Origin: Provencibacterium sp.
GTDB lineage: Bacteria; Bacillota; Clostridia; Oscillospirales; Ruminococcaceae
Reading direction: 5' to 3'
NCBI GenBank assembly: GCA_022792175.1
Contig: JAAWAN010000037.1
Span: forward strand, 1 to 64,000
DNA length: 64,000 nucleotides
The notes beneath the pieces were generated by a model. It did no database searches. It was given only the letters and a program-made list of their open reading frames with translations, and had not been told where the DNA came from. Below, piece by piece: positions 52,449-61,361 of this stretch; the stretch's first letter is position 1, and the number at the start of each line of letters is the position of its first letter. A program made the translations under genes and the position numbers.

Positions 52449-53543
52449 TCAGACCTCCTGCGCTTCAGGCTGCTCCTCTCTGGCGGGCTCGGTCCCCTCG
52501 CCATAGAAGCCGCTTTCCGGACGAATATCAATCTTCCAGCCGGTCAGCCGGGCGGCCAGCCGTGCATTTTGCCCCTTGTTGCCGATGGCCAGCGAAAGCT
52601 GGTGGTCGGGCACGGTGACCCGGCAGCTTCGCGTGCCCTCCGGGTCAATCTCCACCTTCACAACATCCGCCGGGGAGAGGGCGGCGGTGATAAACTGAGC
52701 AGGGTCCTCGGAATATTTTACAACATCTATCTTCTCTCCGCCGAGCTCCTCCACAATCGCGCCCACCCGGCTGCCCTTCGGTCCGATGCAGGCGCCGACG
52801 GCATCCACATTTTCCTCGTGGCTCAAAACGGCCATTTTGGTGCGGCTGCCCGCCTCGCGGGCGATGGCCTTGATTTCAACGGTGCCATCCTTGATTTCAG
52901 GCGTTTCCATCTCAAACAGGCGCTTGACAAGCCCCGGGTGGGTGCGGCTGATCATCATGCGCGGCCCCTTTTCCCCGGCGGTGACATCTACCACATAGAC
53001 CATCACCCGGTCGCCCTCGCGCAGTGTTTCGGTGGCAATCTGCTCGCTGCGCGGGAGAATGGTCTCGCTCTTTTCAATCTCCAGCGTCACATTGCCCTTG
53101 ATGGGGTCCACCTTGAGCACCGGCGCCGAGATAATTTCAAACTTTTTATCCTCATATTTGGCGAGCAGCTGTCCGCGCTCCGCCTCGCGTATCCCCTGGC
53201 GGATGACATGCTTGGCCGCCTGGGCGGCGATGCGGCCGAACTGCTTCGTTTCCAAAGGAATTTCAATCTGCCCGCCCTCGCAAACCGAGCTGTCGTATTT
53301 GTAGGCATTCTGCAGAAGAATTTCGCTCGCAGGGTTCTGCACCTCACGAACGGCGGTTTTGCGAACGGCAACATAAAACCGGCCGGTCACGGGGTCAATA
53401 TCGACAACATTTTCGTCCGTTCCGCCCACATCGCGCTTAATCGCAATCGCAATGGCATTTTTAATCTTATCTACCAGCTGATCCTCGGCGATCCCCTTTT
53501 CGCGGGCTAGGTCAAAAAGCGCATCGAAAAATTCGTTGTTCAT
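52449..53543 (-). CDS. nusA: Transcription termination/antitermination factor NusA
   Basis: A 364-residue elongation factor. The N-terminal RNA polymerase-binding domain (1-125; [14 protein letters not shown]) is followed by S1 (about 130-200; [27 protein letters not shown] is split across it) and two KH domains ([27 protein letters not shown]). Like other Firmicute NusA it lacks the C-terminal acidic repeats. ATG at 53543 chosen; an ATG four codons earlier touches the ribosome site. Confidence 0.96.
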   Translation of the reverse strand: MNNEFFDALFDLAREKGIAEDQLVDKIKNAIAIAIKRDVGGTDENVVDIDPVTGRFYVAVRKTAVREVQNPASEILLQNAYKYDSSVCEGGQIEIPLETKQFGRIAAQAAKHVIRQGIREAERGQLLAKYEDKKFEIISAPVLKVDPIKGNVTLEIEKSETILPRSEQIATETLREGDRVMVYVVDVTAGEKGPRMMISRTHPGLVKRLFEMETPEIKDGTVEIKAIAREAGSRTKMAVLSHEENVDAVGACIGPKGSRVGAIVEELGGEKIDVVKYSEDPAQFITAALSPADVVKVEIDPEGTRSCRVTVPDHQLSLAIGNKGQNARLAARLTGWKIDIRPESGFYGEGTEPAREEQPEAQEV

Positions 53544-53597
53544 TTTGATAACCATTCCTTTCTCAGAGAATTGAGGCGGGCACCCGGAAAAAACGCT

Positions 53598-54071
53598 TTA
53601 AAACGGCTCATAAACCCGCACATGGGCCGCCTGCCTGCGCTCAAAGGAGATATTCTCCCCCGTCTCCAGCCGCAGAGTGGCTACCCCGTCCGCAAAGCTT
53701 TCCAGTGTTCCCAGATAGTCCCGCCTGCCCTCCAGCGGACGGATAAGGCGCACCGTTACCTTCTGGCCGATATAGCGCAGAAAATGCTCCGGGCGGCACA
53801 GCTCCCGCTCAATCCCCGGCGAGGATACCTCAAAGTAATAGCTGCCGTCAATCGGGTCGGCCTCGTCAATCAGCGGGTCCACCGCCCTCGAGAACTGCTC
53901 GCAGTCATTGATATTGACGCCCCCCGGCTTATCAATAAAAATGCGCAGATACCAGCTGGCCCCTTCCTTTTCATAGCGCACATCCCAGATTTCCAGTCCC
54001 ATGCGCTCAGCTACCGGTTCGGCAATCTTTAATACGGATGCCGCTGCGCTGCTCTTCCTTTCTCCTGCCAT
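53598..54071 (-). CDS. rimP: Ribosome maturation factor RimP
   Basis: A 157-residue factor for 30S assembly. Conserved GLEIWDVRYEKEG and YYFEVSSPGIERELCRPEHF are present. ATG at 54071 follows GGAGG. First gene of the operon that continues to ribF. Confidence 0.94.
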   Translation of the reverse strand: MAGERKSSAAASVLKIAEPVAERMGLEIWDVRYEKEGASWYLRIFIDKPGGVNINDCEQFSRAVDPLIDEADPIDGSYYFEVSSPGIERELCRPEHFLRYIGQKVTVRLIRPLEGRRDYLGTLESFADGVATLRLETGENISFERRQAAHVRVYEPF

Positions 54072-54142
54072 TCGCCTGATTCCTCCGGTCCTTTCGCAGC
54101 AGGCAGGCCGCTTTCCGGCATAGCCACTGCTCAAACATAAAG

Positions 54143-54220
54143 GAAAGAGTGGGAAAACCCACTCTTTCATCCTACTAACTATTACGTTTCTATCATAGCA
54201 CATTTATACAGCCGATGCAA
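54143..54220 (-). promoter_or_regulatory. Promoter and leader hairpin of the rimP-nusA-infB operon
   Basis: On the minus strand TTGCAT (54215-54220), 17 bases and TATGAT (54192-54197) form the promoter. The transcript then makes an 11-bp hairpin, GAAAGAGTGGG/CCCACTCTTTC (54143-54153/54158-54168), followed by a T-rich stretch, about 72 bases before rimP. It may attenuate the operon, possibly through NusA feedback. Confidence 0.55.
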
Positions 54221-54282
54221 GGGGGGGAAAGCGGCAAAATCACCTTTTCGGCCAACAAAAATCCGCTTTGGCCGCCTTTTTC

Positions 54283-54837
54283 CTATTCCTCCATCTGCTT
54301 GCCCAAAAACTGAGCGGCAGCCTGCACCAGCTTAATCTCGCATTCGCTGGCCACCGAAGGGCCGCCCTCCGCACAGAAAAGAAGAATGCAGCCGCACACA
54401 TCGCCCGCCGCGATAATCGGGCTGCAGACAAGGGCAAAGCGGTCAATACCCTCCACCGGCTGCAGCCGCCCTCTCTCCTCGCCGCCGAGCGCATAGCTTC
54501 TGCGGTGCTCCATCAGCTCCTCAAGCGCGGCGGTTGCGCGGCGCTCCAAAAGCTCCTTTTTCGGCAGTCCGGCAACGGCAATCACATGGTCGCGGTCGCA
54601 GACAACGACCGGCAGCCCGGCCGTTTTGCCGAGCACCTCGGCATATTGGGTAGCAAAGCCGGACAGCTCGCCGATGGGCGAATACTTTTTAAAGATGACT
54701 TCGCCGTCGTTATCGGTATATATTTCGAGGGGATCGCCCTCGCGGATACGCATGGTGCGCCGGATTTCCTTGGGGATGACCACCCGGCCCAGGTCATCAA
54801 TTCTTCTCACGATTCCTGTTGCTTTCATAGCGGACAT
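54283..54837 (-). CDS. spoVT: Stage V sporulation regulator SpoVT
   Basis: A 184-residue AbrB-type regulator of forespore genes. The N-terminal swapped-hairpin DNA-binding domain reads MKATGIVRRIDDLGRVVIPKEIRRTM-like over residues 4-29, and a GAF-like domain occupies 55-180. AGGAGG lies 4 bases before ATG 54837 and 13 before the alternative ATG 54828. Its presence supports a spore-forming host. Confidence 0.93.
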   Translation of the reverse strand: MSAMKATGIVRRIDDLGRVVIPKEIRRTMRIREGDPLEIYTDNDGEVIFKKYSPIGELSGFATQYAEVLGKTAGLPVVVCDRDHVIAVAGLPKKELLERRATAALEELMEHRRSYALGGEERGRLQPVEGIDRFALVCSPIIAAGDVCGCILLFCAEGGPSVASECEIKLVQAAAQFLGKQMEE

Positions 54838-55070
54838 ATTTCCTCCTATATTTAGTAATACGCAAAGCTGAAAATTTTGTCGAATCGCAGTGCTGTCATG
54901 AAAAAAGCGAAACGGGCCCTCCCCCGGCCACAGAGGCTGGCAGGCGCTCCGCCCTACAGGCTGAAGTTATGTCTTACTCCTATTATTTACCCCATAGGAA
55001 ATTTTATGCTGGAATTTTTAACCGATGAAGATTTTGAAAGGTAAAAGGCAGCGCCCGGGCTCCGGGCCTT

Positions 55071-55937
55071 TCAGAAAAAGGAAATTTTTTCAAACAGCTC
55101 CGGCAGGTTTGTTCCCAGCTGATCCAGCAGCTCCGGAAACCTGCCCGCAAATTTTTTGGCGCGTTCGATGGCGGCGCCAATAAAGGGGAAATAGTATTTT
55201 TGAAAAGCAGGGGCCGTAATGTGCTTTTTGTGGTGCGCCCGGCGGGATATTTCCCGGCTCACCCGGGTATGCCTGCCGGAAACCTTTTCGTTCAAAAGCA
55301 GCTCCTGCTGCTCCTCCAGGGAAAATTCCCCTTCCACATCGCACAGATGCAAAAGCAGCCAGAATTCAAAGCAGGGATTAGAGAGAAAACAGCCATATCC
55401 GTTTTCCCGGCACAGCCGGATGCAGCTTTCCAGCTGCTCCCGGGTGTGGCTTTTCCTGTCGCGGTCTAAAACGACGGCAAAAAAATCCGTTTCATGGTTA
55501 AATTCCTGCAGATACCGCCGGTATTCCAAATCAATGCCCATCTGCAGCAGGTCCGAATAAATCTCCCGGCGTGTCTGTTCATCCAGCTGCGCCGGGTCTT
55601 TGAGATAGGCGCTTATCCTCTCCTCTGAATATTTTCCCCATAATGCTTCCGCAGCCGCCTTTGGCAGCAGCTCTCCCTCCCGTAGGGCCAGATATTCCTG
55701 CAGCAGCTCGGCGACCTGTAGTGGGGCGCTGTAGCCGCTCCCCCTTTTTTGGCACAAAACCTCGATTCGAAGGATGGCGCTGTCCAGGCAGTCGTTTAAA
55801 AAGGAAAAATAGTCCCTTTCTGTTACATCCCCCTCGACGGCCAGGACGATGACGCGTTTGGGAACCATCCGCTGCTTTTCCTCCGGCCGTTCGAAGGCGC
55901 AGGAGCTCAGGCGGTAACGGCTAGTCATCCTGCTCAT
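55071..55937 (-). CDS. RloB/AbiLii-like protein of a two-gene defence module
   Basis: A 288-residue protein of the RloB family (PF13707). Toprim-like acidic motifs are EGDVTERDYF (35-44) and VLDRDRKS (155-162, Asp157 and Asp159), followed by the hallmark SNPCFEFWLLLH (185-196). RloB proteins pair with AAA ATPases in phage-abortive systems such as AbiL and are thought to act as nucleases. The ATG at 55937 (MSRMTSRYRL) has AGGAGG six bases upstream and lies 17 bases inside the ATPase gene; the next ATG is 55928. Function is inferred from family. Confidence 0.85.
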   Translation of the reverse strand: MSRMTSRYRLSSCAFERPEEKQRMVPKRVIVLAVEGDVTERDYFSFLNDCLDSAILRIEVLCQKRGSGYSAPLQVAELLQEYLALREGELLPKAAAEALWGKYSEERISAYLKDPAQLDEQTRREIYSDLLQMGIDLEYRRYLQEFNHETDFFAVVLDRDRKSHTREQLESCIRLCRENGYGCFLSNPCFEFWLLLHLCDVEGEFSLEEQQELLLNEKVSGRHTRVSREISRRAHHKKHITAPAFQKYYFPFIGAAIERAKKFAGRFPELLDQLGTNLPELFEKISFF

Positions 55938-57297
55938 CGGCTTCCTCCTCTTCCCCGTCCTCGTCTTCCGGCGAAAGAAGCTGCCTGAAAACGGGGATGG
56001 CGCCATAGCGTCCCAGCAGGTATCCCCTTTCCACATCCCTGTCAAAGCGTTCTTTAAAGGCATTCAGACTGTATAGCCGGGAGCTGTGGTCCTTCTGCCG
56101 CTCGACAAACCATATCTCGTCCTGCCGCAGCAGGTCAAGGTCCATCAGGTTGGAGTCCTGCGTAGTGGCAATCAGCTGCGAAGGATTTTTTTCGGTCAGC
56201 CGGTAGAAGTAGCGGATGAATTCCTGCGTCAGCCGGGTGTGCAGGCTCCTGTCCAATTCGTCTATCAGGATGACGTTTCCATCGAGCGCCGCCTGGTAGA
56301 CGGGAATCAGGTCGAACAGGCGGCGGGTGCCGTCCGATTCGTCCTGGTAATCAAACAGGTCATCTGCGTTGCCGTGGTTGGCGGTGAGCTTAAAGGCATA
56401 GAGCTCCCCGTTTTCATTCTGGACCTCGACCGAGCTTTTCTCGTTGCGGACAAGCGCCCTGCCGCCCTTCTCCTGAAGGCCTCGGGAGATATCGGCCTTT
56501 AAGGATTCCACAACGTTTTCCGGAAATTCGGAAAACGCTTTTTCAAAATCCATCTTCTTTTTCAAAATGTCGTCAATCCCGGTATCGAAATACCGCAGCA
56601 GGCTGGCCAGCCGGATGCGCGGGTCGTCGCTGTCGACCAGCTCGGAAATGCGGGCATACTTTGAATAGGGGAAGATGACGACCAGGCGCCTGAACCAGTC
56701 GGCAACATCCCGAAAGGGCTGGTATTCGGCGTCCTCCTCCGGGCTGCGCAGGGCCAGGTCGGATAAAAACAGCGTCTGCGCCATTTTGGGGTTTCCGATA
56801 TCCTGCGCATAGACGCGAAAGCGGTCGCCACTGAAATCGCGGTCGGTGTCTACGATGATGGTCTGCCCGTCCCCCGTTTTCCGGCGCAGGAAGATGCAGC
56901 TTTCATTCTCATCTGTCTGATAGAGCCACTCTTCCTCAATCGCTGCATTCAGGTAGGAAAGGGCGAAGCCATAGGAATAAAAATGGCCGCCGCAGGCTAT
57001 ATCAAACTGGAATACGCCCGGCTTCGTGCGGTACGGTTTTTCAATCCGGAAATATTTTTTGTCGCAGTTTACGCTTTTTATCCCTTCTGTCACTATACGC
57101 TGGGCAAAATCGACGGCGCAAATCAGGTTACTTTTCCCGCTGGCGTTGGCGCCCCAGAGAAAAGAGCCCTTTAAAATGCGTTTCCCCCTTTCTGTAATCA
57201 CATGGCTGCCATGTCGGGTGATTTTTCCGGCCGCCATGCTGAACGCCGTTAAATTGCGAAAGGACATGAAATTTTCCACCGCAAACCGTATCAGCAT
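55921..57297 (-). CDS. AAA ATPase (AbiLi/RloA-like) of the defence module
   Basis: A 458-residue ABC/AAA-type ATPase related to OLD and RecF. The N terminus FAVENFMSFRNLTAFSM is typical; Walker A is GANASGKS (49-56); the signature lies in ESDGTRRLFDLIP; Walker B is VILIDELDRSLH near 345, then a His switch region IATTQDSNLMDLDLL. The C terminus is highly acidic. It precedes and overlaps the RloB gene, so the two form one transcript. Sensing invasion and triggering RloB is the inferred role. Confidence 0.87.
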   Translation of the reverse strand: MLIRFAVENFMSFRNLTAFSMAAGKITRHGSHVITERGKRILKGSFLWGANASGKSNLICAVDFAQRIVTEGIKSVNCDKKYFRIEKPYRTKPGVFQFDIACGGHFYSYGFALSYLNAAIEEEWLYQTDENESCIFLRRKTGDGQTIIVDTDRDFSGDRFRVYAQDIGNPKMAQTLFLSDLALRSPEEDAEYQPFRDVADWFRRLVVIFPYSKYARISELVDSDDPRIRLASLLRYFDTGIDDILKKKMDFEKAFSEFPENVVESLKADISRGLQEKGGRALVRNEKSSVEVQNENGELYAFKLTANHGNADDLFDYQDESDGTRRLFDLIPVYQAALDGNVILIDELDRSLHTRLTQEFIRYFYRLTEKNPSQLIATTQDSNLMDLDLLRQDEIWFVERQKDHSSRLYSLNAFKERFDRDVERGYLLGRYGAIPVFRQLLSPEDEDGEEEEADEQDD

Positions 57298-57318
57298 GCA
57301 AGCACCCCTTTCTCTTTT

Positions 57319-57347
57319 ATTATACGAGATATATTCACTCTTATCAA
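57319..57347 (-). promoter_or_regulatory. Promoter of the AAA-RloB module
   Basis: On the minus strand TTGATA (57342-57347), 17 bases, TATAAT (57319-57324), 22 bases before the ATPase start; AAAGGGG serves as ribosome site. Confidence 0.75.
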
Positions 57348-57375
57348 TTAAATATTGCCTGTATCAGGCAAAAAA

Positions 57376-57408
57376 ATGCTTTCCGGTATCGAACATACCG
57401 GAAAGCAT
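57376..57408. terminator. Terminator downstream of the M18 aminopeptidase gene
   Basis: ATGCTTTCCGGTAT (57376-57389) pairs with 57395-57408; on the minus strand it is followed by a T run (from the A run at 57371). It insulates the aminopeptidase from the defence genes. Confidence 0.8.
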
Positions 57409-57430
57409 GTGATTTTTTCTCAGGTTTTTT

Positions 57431-58840
57431 CTACTTGCCGGAAGCGCGGCAGAAGGCTTCAAAGGCCTTGTAGGTGCAGTAAACATCCATCTTGGAAACG
57501 ACCTCGAAGGGCGCGTGCATCGAGAGCACCGGAACGCCGATATCCACCGTATCCACATCGAGTGCTGAAACATACATCGCCACGGTGCCGCCGCCGCCGA
57601 TATCCACCTTGCCGAGTTCGCCCGTCTGCCAGAGAACGTCGGCATCATCGAGGATGCTGCGTACCTTCCCCATAAACTCGGCCGAAGCATCGTTGGTGCC
57701 GGACTTGCCGCGCGAGCCGGTGTATTTGGTGATGACGACGCCATAGTTTATAAAGCAGGAGTTGCGCTTTTCATAAACATCCGCAAAGGTCGGGTCAAAG
57801 GCGGCGTTGACATCGGCCGAGAGGCACTGCGAATGGGAGAGCACCGCCCTGCCTGATACGCCGGCTGCCTCGGCCAGATCATAGATGAAATATTTGAGGA
57901 AGGAGGAGTGCAGGCCGGTGTTCCCCTCGCTGCCGACCTCCTCCTTGTCCGCGAAGACGACCACCCAGGTGACCTCCGGGTTTTCTACCTGCAGCGCCCC
58001 CATCAGCGAGGTGTAGGCGCAAACGCGGTCATCGTGCCCATAGGCGCCGATGAGGCTGCAGTCAAAGCCGACATCCCGGGCGCTGCCGGCAGGAAGGCCA
58101 CACAGCTCTGCCGAGAGGAAATCCGCCTCGGTGATGCCGTATTTATCAAACAGCAGCTTTAAAATGGCGAGCTTGACCTTTTCGCTGGCCTTGTCATCCT
58201 TAAACGGGCGGCTGCCGATGAGGATATTGAGCTCCTCCCCCTTGAGCCCCTGGGCGAGCGGGCGCTTTACCTGCTCGGCCGCCAGATGAGGCAGCAGGTC
58301 GGTGATGCAGAAAACCGGCTCATCCGCCTCTTCACCGAGGCGCACGGTGACCTGCGTCCCGTCCCGCAGGGCGATGACGCCATGCAGCGAAAGCGGGAGC
58401 GCGCCCCACTGGTATTTTTTGATGCCGCCATAGTAATGGGTCTTAAAATAGCCAAGCCCGGCCTCCTCATAGAGCGGACGTGGCTTGAGGTCAACGCGCG
58501 GGGAATCGATATGGGAGGCGAGAATGCGCACTCCCTTTTCGAGCGGACGCGAACCGATCACCGCCGCGCAGAGCGCCTTGCCGCGGTTGTTATAATAGAT
58601 GCGCTCACCGGGCCGGTATTTTTTCCCCGGCTCATGGGGAACAAACCCCTTCTCCTCCAACAGCTTTACGGCGAAGCTCACCGCCTCGCGCTCCATTTTC
58701 GCCTCATCCAGAAAGGCCTTGTAGCCCTTGCTGAAGGCTTCTGCCGCCTCAATATCCGCCTCGCTCAGCTTGTCATAGGCGTTCTTCGGCTCATAAAAGA
58801 GCTGCTCGCGCAGCAGCTCTGCCTGCGTTTTTTCTGCCAC
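57431..58840 (-). CDS. M18-family aminopeptidase
   Basis: A 469-residue zinc aminopeptidase removing N-terminal, often acidic, residues from peptides. Metal and catalytic motifs: ASHIDSPRVDLKP (His and Asp), FADKEEVGSEG (Glu pair), SMHAPFEV near the C terminus (final His). GTG start behind GGAGG. Cytoplasmic peptide turnover. Confidence 0.94.
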   Translation of the reverse strand: MAEKTQAELLREQLFYEPKNAYDKLSEADIEAAEAFSKGYKAFLDEAKMEREAVSFAVKLLEEKGFVPHEPGKKYRPGERIYYNNRGKALCAAVIGSRPLEKGVRILASHIDSPRVDLKPRPLYEEAGLGYFKTHYYGGIKKYQWGALPLSLHGVIALRDGTQVTVRLGEEADEPVFCITDLLPHLAAEQVKRPLAQGLKGEELNILIGSRPFKDDKASEKVKLAILKLLFDKYGITEADFLSAELCGLPAGSARDVGFDCSLIGAYGHDDRVCAYTSLMGALQVENPEVTWVVVFADKEEVGSEGNTGLHSSFLKYFIYDLAEAAGVSGRAVLSHSQCLSADVNAAFDPTFADVYEKRNSCFINYGVVITKYTGSRGKSGTNDASAEFMGKVRSILDDADVLWQTGELGKVDIGGGGTVAMYVSALDVDTVDIGVPVLSMHAPFEVVSKMDVYCTYKAFEAFCRASGK

Positions 58841-58924
58841 TTCTCATGACCTCCATTCATTTTTCTGCCGTTTATGGATAAAAAGGGGAGCAGCCGGCAA
58901 AGCGGCTCCCGGGGCTAAAGGGAC

Positions 58925-59506
58925 CTATTGGAGATGATAGATTTCCTGATAGCTTTTCTGCGTTTCCAGAACCCGGCCGACATACCAGCGCGTATCGGAA
59001 AAGGGAATCTCTTTCAGCGTCCTGCCGTCCGGCGAAAGCTCAGGGTCAGAAAGCCATTTTTGCAGATTGCCCCGCCCGGCATGGTAGGCGCACAGCGCCA
59101 GCTCGTAGGAGCCGAACTCATCATACAGCAGGCGCAGCAGGTAGGCGCCATAGCGCGCGCTGACGGCCGGGTCGGTCGCATACCGGTCATAGTCCAGCGG
59201 CTTTTCCAGGCGCATTTTGTGCTGAATCCAGTCGAAAGTGTCTCGGGTTATCTGCATGAGCCCGCGCGCATCGACCGAAGAGACCGCCTCGGGGTCAAAG
59301 CCGCTCTCGGTGTGCGCCACTGCGAACAGAAAGGAGGGGGGCAGCCCGTTTTCCTCGGCGCTGTCCTCCAGCAGCTCAAAATATTTGAGCGGATAGCGTA
59401 TCTCACGGTATTTTTCCACCGAAAAATTTAAAAGGAGAACGATCGCTATGAGCGCCAGCGCTCCGAGCATTCCCCGGAAAAAAAGCTTAAAGATCTGCTG
59501 TTTCAT
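58925..59506 (-). CDS. Membrane-anchored lytic transglycosylase (SLT, GH23-like)
   Basis: A 193-residue protein with one N-terminal membrane anchor (about 11-30). The SLT domain has the catalytic Glu67 in AHTESGFDP, then SVDARGLMQITRDTFDW and ALCAYHAGRGNLQKWL. It cleaves peptidoglycan glycan strands outside the membrane. ATG at 59506 lies 20 bases inside coaE. Common neighbour of coaE in clostridia. Confidence 0.93.
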   Translation of the reverse strand: MKQQIFKLFFRGMLGALALIAIVLLLNFSVEKYREIRYPLKYFELLEDSAEENGLPPSFLFAVAHTESGFDPEAVSSVDARGLMQITRDTFDWIQHKMRLEKPLDYDRYATDPAVSARYGAYLLRLLYDEFGSYELALCAYHAGRGNLQKWLSDPELSPDGRTLKEIPFSDTRWYVGRVLETQKSYQEIYHLQ

Positions 59507-60179
59507 ATGGCTGCTCCTCTTGCGTCTGCAGCTCATCCGCCTTTGGCGCCTCGTCTGCAGGCGGCTGCGGGGCGGGCTGGGGAATTCCGGAGAGCGCACA
59601 GTTCATCGCTGCGGCAACCGCTTCAATCAGCTCCTGCGCCGAGCCGTTGTTTTCAACGAGATAGCCCGCGCGCCTGCGAAAAAAAGCGTCGTCGTGCTGG
59701 CTGCGGATTCGGTTTACCGCCTCCTGCTCGCTGAGCCCGTCGCGCGCAATAATCCGCTGCAGCCGCTGCTGCTCGGGGGCGATGACGGCAACCACCGCAT
59801 CGCAGAGCTTATCTGCCTTTGCCTCATAGAGGGTGGGGGCATCCAGCACCAGCGCGCCGGCTCCCCGCTTTCGGTAATAGGCGATTTCCTCCTCAATCCG
59901 GCGCACGATATGGGGAAAGGTAATGGCATTTAAGCGCCGCAGCTTTTTCTTATCGCCGAAAACGGCGGCAGCCAGCTTGCGGCGGTTGAGTTCACCGTTG
60001 TGGTCGATAATATCGCAGCCAAAGGCGAGCACCAGGTCTCCCAAGCAGCTTTTGGAGTTGTTGACGACCTCCCGGGCAAGCAGATCGCAGTCGATAACCG
60101 GCAGTCCGCCCGCCCGCAGCGCATTGCTGGCAGTCGTTTTTCCGGCGCCGGTCTGGCCGGTCAGGCCAATCACTTTCAT
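59487..60179 (-). CDS. coaE: Dephospho-CoA kinase
   Basis: A 230-residue kinase making the last step of CoA synthesis. Walker A GLTGQTGAGKTTAS at the start, INAITFPHIVRRIEEE-type lid region, and VLDAPTLYEA. A Pro/Glu-rich C-terminal extension of about 35 residues is unusual. ATGA overlap with the Sua5 gene. Confidence 0.94.
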   Translation of the reverse strand: MKVIGLTGQTGAGKTTASNALRAGGLPVIDCDLLAREVVNNSKSCLGDLVLAFGCDIIDHNGELNRRKLAAAVFGDKKKLRRLNAITFPHIVRRIEEEIAYYRKRGAGALVLDAPTLYEAKADKLCDAVVAVIAPEQQRLQRIIARDGLSEQEAVNRIRSQHDDAFFRRRAGYLVENNGSAQELIEAVAAAMNCALSGIPQPAPQPPADEAPKADELQTQEEQPYETADL

Positions 60180-61207
60180 AGCTTCACCAAATCAAACGCC
60201 GCCGCCCGGATAAGCCGGTTATAAACCGCCAGCCCCACCCCCTCGGGGGCCGGGCAGTGAGCATACACCGTTTGAACTCCTTTCCCGTCAAAATCGCGCA
60301 GGGCGGCAAAGAGGCCCTGCGCCATCTGCGCCGGGTTCTCCGGTGTTCCCAGCGCGGTGGCCGCAACCGAAAGTCCCTGCTCCTCTCCCCGAAAGCAGAG
60401 GGCCGCAACATCCGGCCCGGCATGGGCGTTCACATATTCCTGATACCGCCCGGCAGGCCCCAAAATCAGCTGTACGCGCGCTTTGGGGGCATAGTGCCGG
60501 TATTTCATACCCGGCGCGCTCACCCGGCTTTCCGGGTCCGCCCGGCCGAGCACCGCCTCATCAAGCTCGATGGGGCCAATTACTGCCTCCAGCTCCTCGC
60601 GGGTAACCCCGCCCGGGCGCAGCAGCCGCGGCCTCTCTCCGGCGAGCGAGAGAACGGTGGATTCCACCCCCACCGCGCTTTCTCCGCTGACAACAATGGC
60701 ATCCACCCGGCCATAGAGATCATCGATGCAGTGCTGCGCGCTCGTCGTGCTCGGGCTGCCGGAGCGGTTGGCCGAGGGGGCGGCCAGCGGCAGGCCGCTG
60801 CGGCGAATCACCGCGCGCATCACCGGATGGGAGGGCATGCGGATTCCCACCGTTTCAAGCCCCGCGCTGGTCGCATCGGGAATGCAGCCCTGTTTTTTGA
60901 GCACCATCGTCAGCGGGCCGGGCCAGAAGCGCTCAGCCAGCCGGCAGGCCTGCGGCGGAATCTCCCGCGCCAGCCTTTGCAGCATCGAAAGCTCCGCAAT
61001 ATGCACAATCAGCGGATTATCTGCCGGACGGCCCTTGGCGGCAAAAATTTTTAAGACCGCCTCGGCATTCAGCGCATCGGCGGCCAGGCCATAGACAGTT
61101 TCGGTGGGCAGGGCGACGATGCCGCCGCCCTTTAATATGTCAGAGACCCTGTCGATGGCATCCGCCTGTAGTGTATGCTCATCGATGGGAATCATACGGG
61201 TTTCCAA
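60176..61207 (-). CDS. L-threonylcarbamoyladenylate synthase (Sua5 type)
   Basis: A protein of about 343 residues that makes threonylcarbamoyl-AMP for the t6A37 modification of tRNA. The YrdC domain has GGIVALPTETVYGLAADA, KGRPADNPLIVHI, FWPGPLTMVL and APSANRSGSPS; the extra C-terminal Sua5 domain starts near PGMKYRHYAPKA. The TTG at 61207 is favoured by GGGAGG 10 bases upstream; ATG 61195 lies four codons in. Confidence 0.92.
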   Translation of the reverse strand: METRMIPIDEHTLQADAIDRVSDILKGGGIVALPTETVYGLAADALNAEAVLKIFAAKGRPADNPLIVHIAELSMLQRLAREIPPQACRLAERFWPGPLTMVLKKQGCIPDATSAGLETVGIRMPSHPVMRAVIRRSGLPLAAPSANRSGSPSTTSAQHCIDDLYGRVDAIVVSGESAVGVESTVLSLAGERPRLLRPGGVTREELEAVIGPIELDEAVLGRADPESRVSAPGMKYRHYAPKARVQLILGPAGRYQEYVNAHAGPDVAALCFRGEEQGLSVAATALGTPENPAQMAQGLFAALRDFDGKGVQTVYAHCPAPEGVGLAVYNRLIRAAAFDLVKL

Positions 61208-61361
61208 TAAAAAGAGGCCTCCCTTGCCTGGGTTTTCTCCGAAAAAGCGCAGAAAAAGGCACGCCGGCCTGCGAAGGGCAGTGCCGGCTTTTCTGCCGAA
61301 AGCGGAAAATGCAGGCGCAGCCTTCTTTTGGAAAACTGCCTGCAAATCAGGCCGACCCCGC

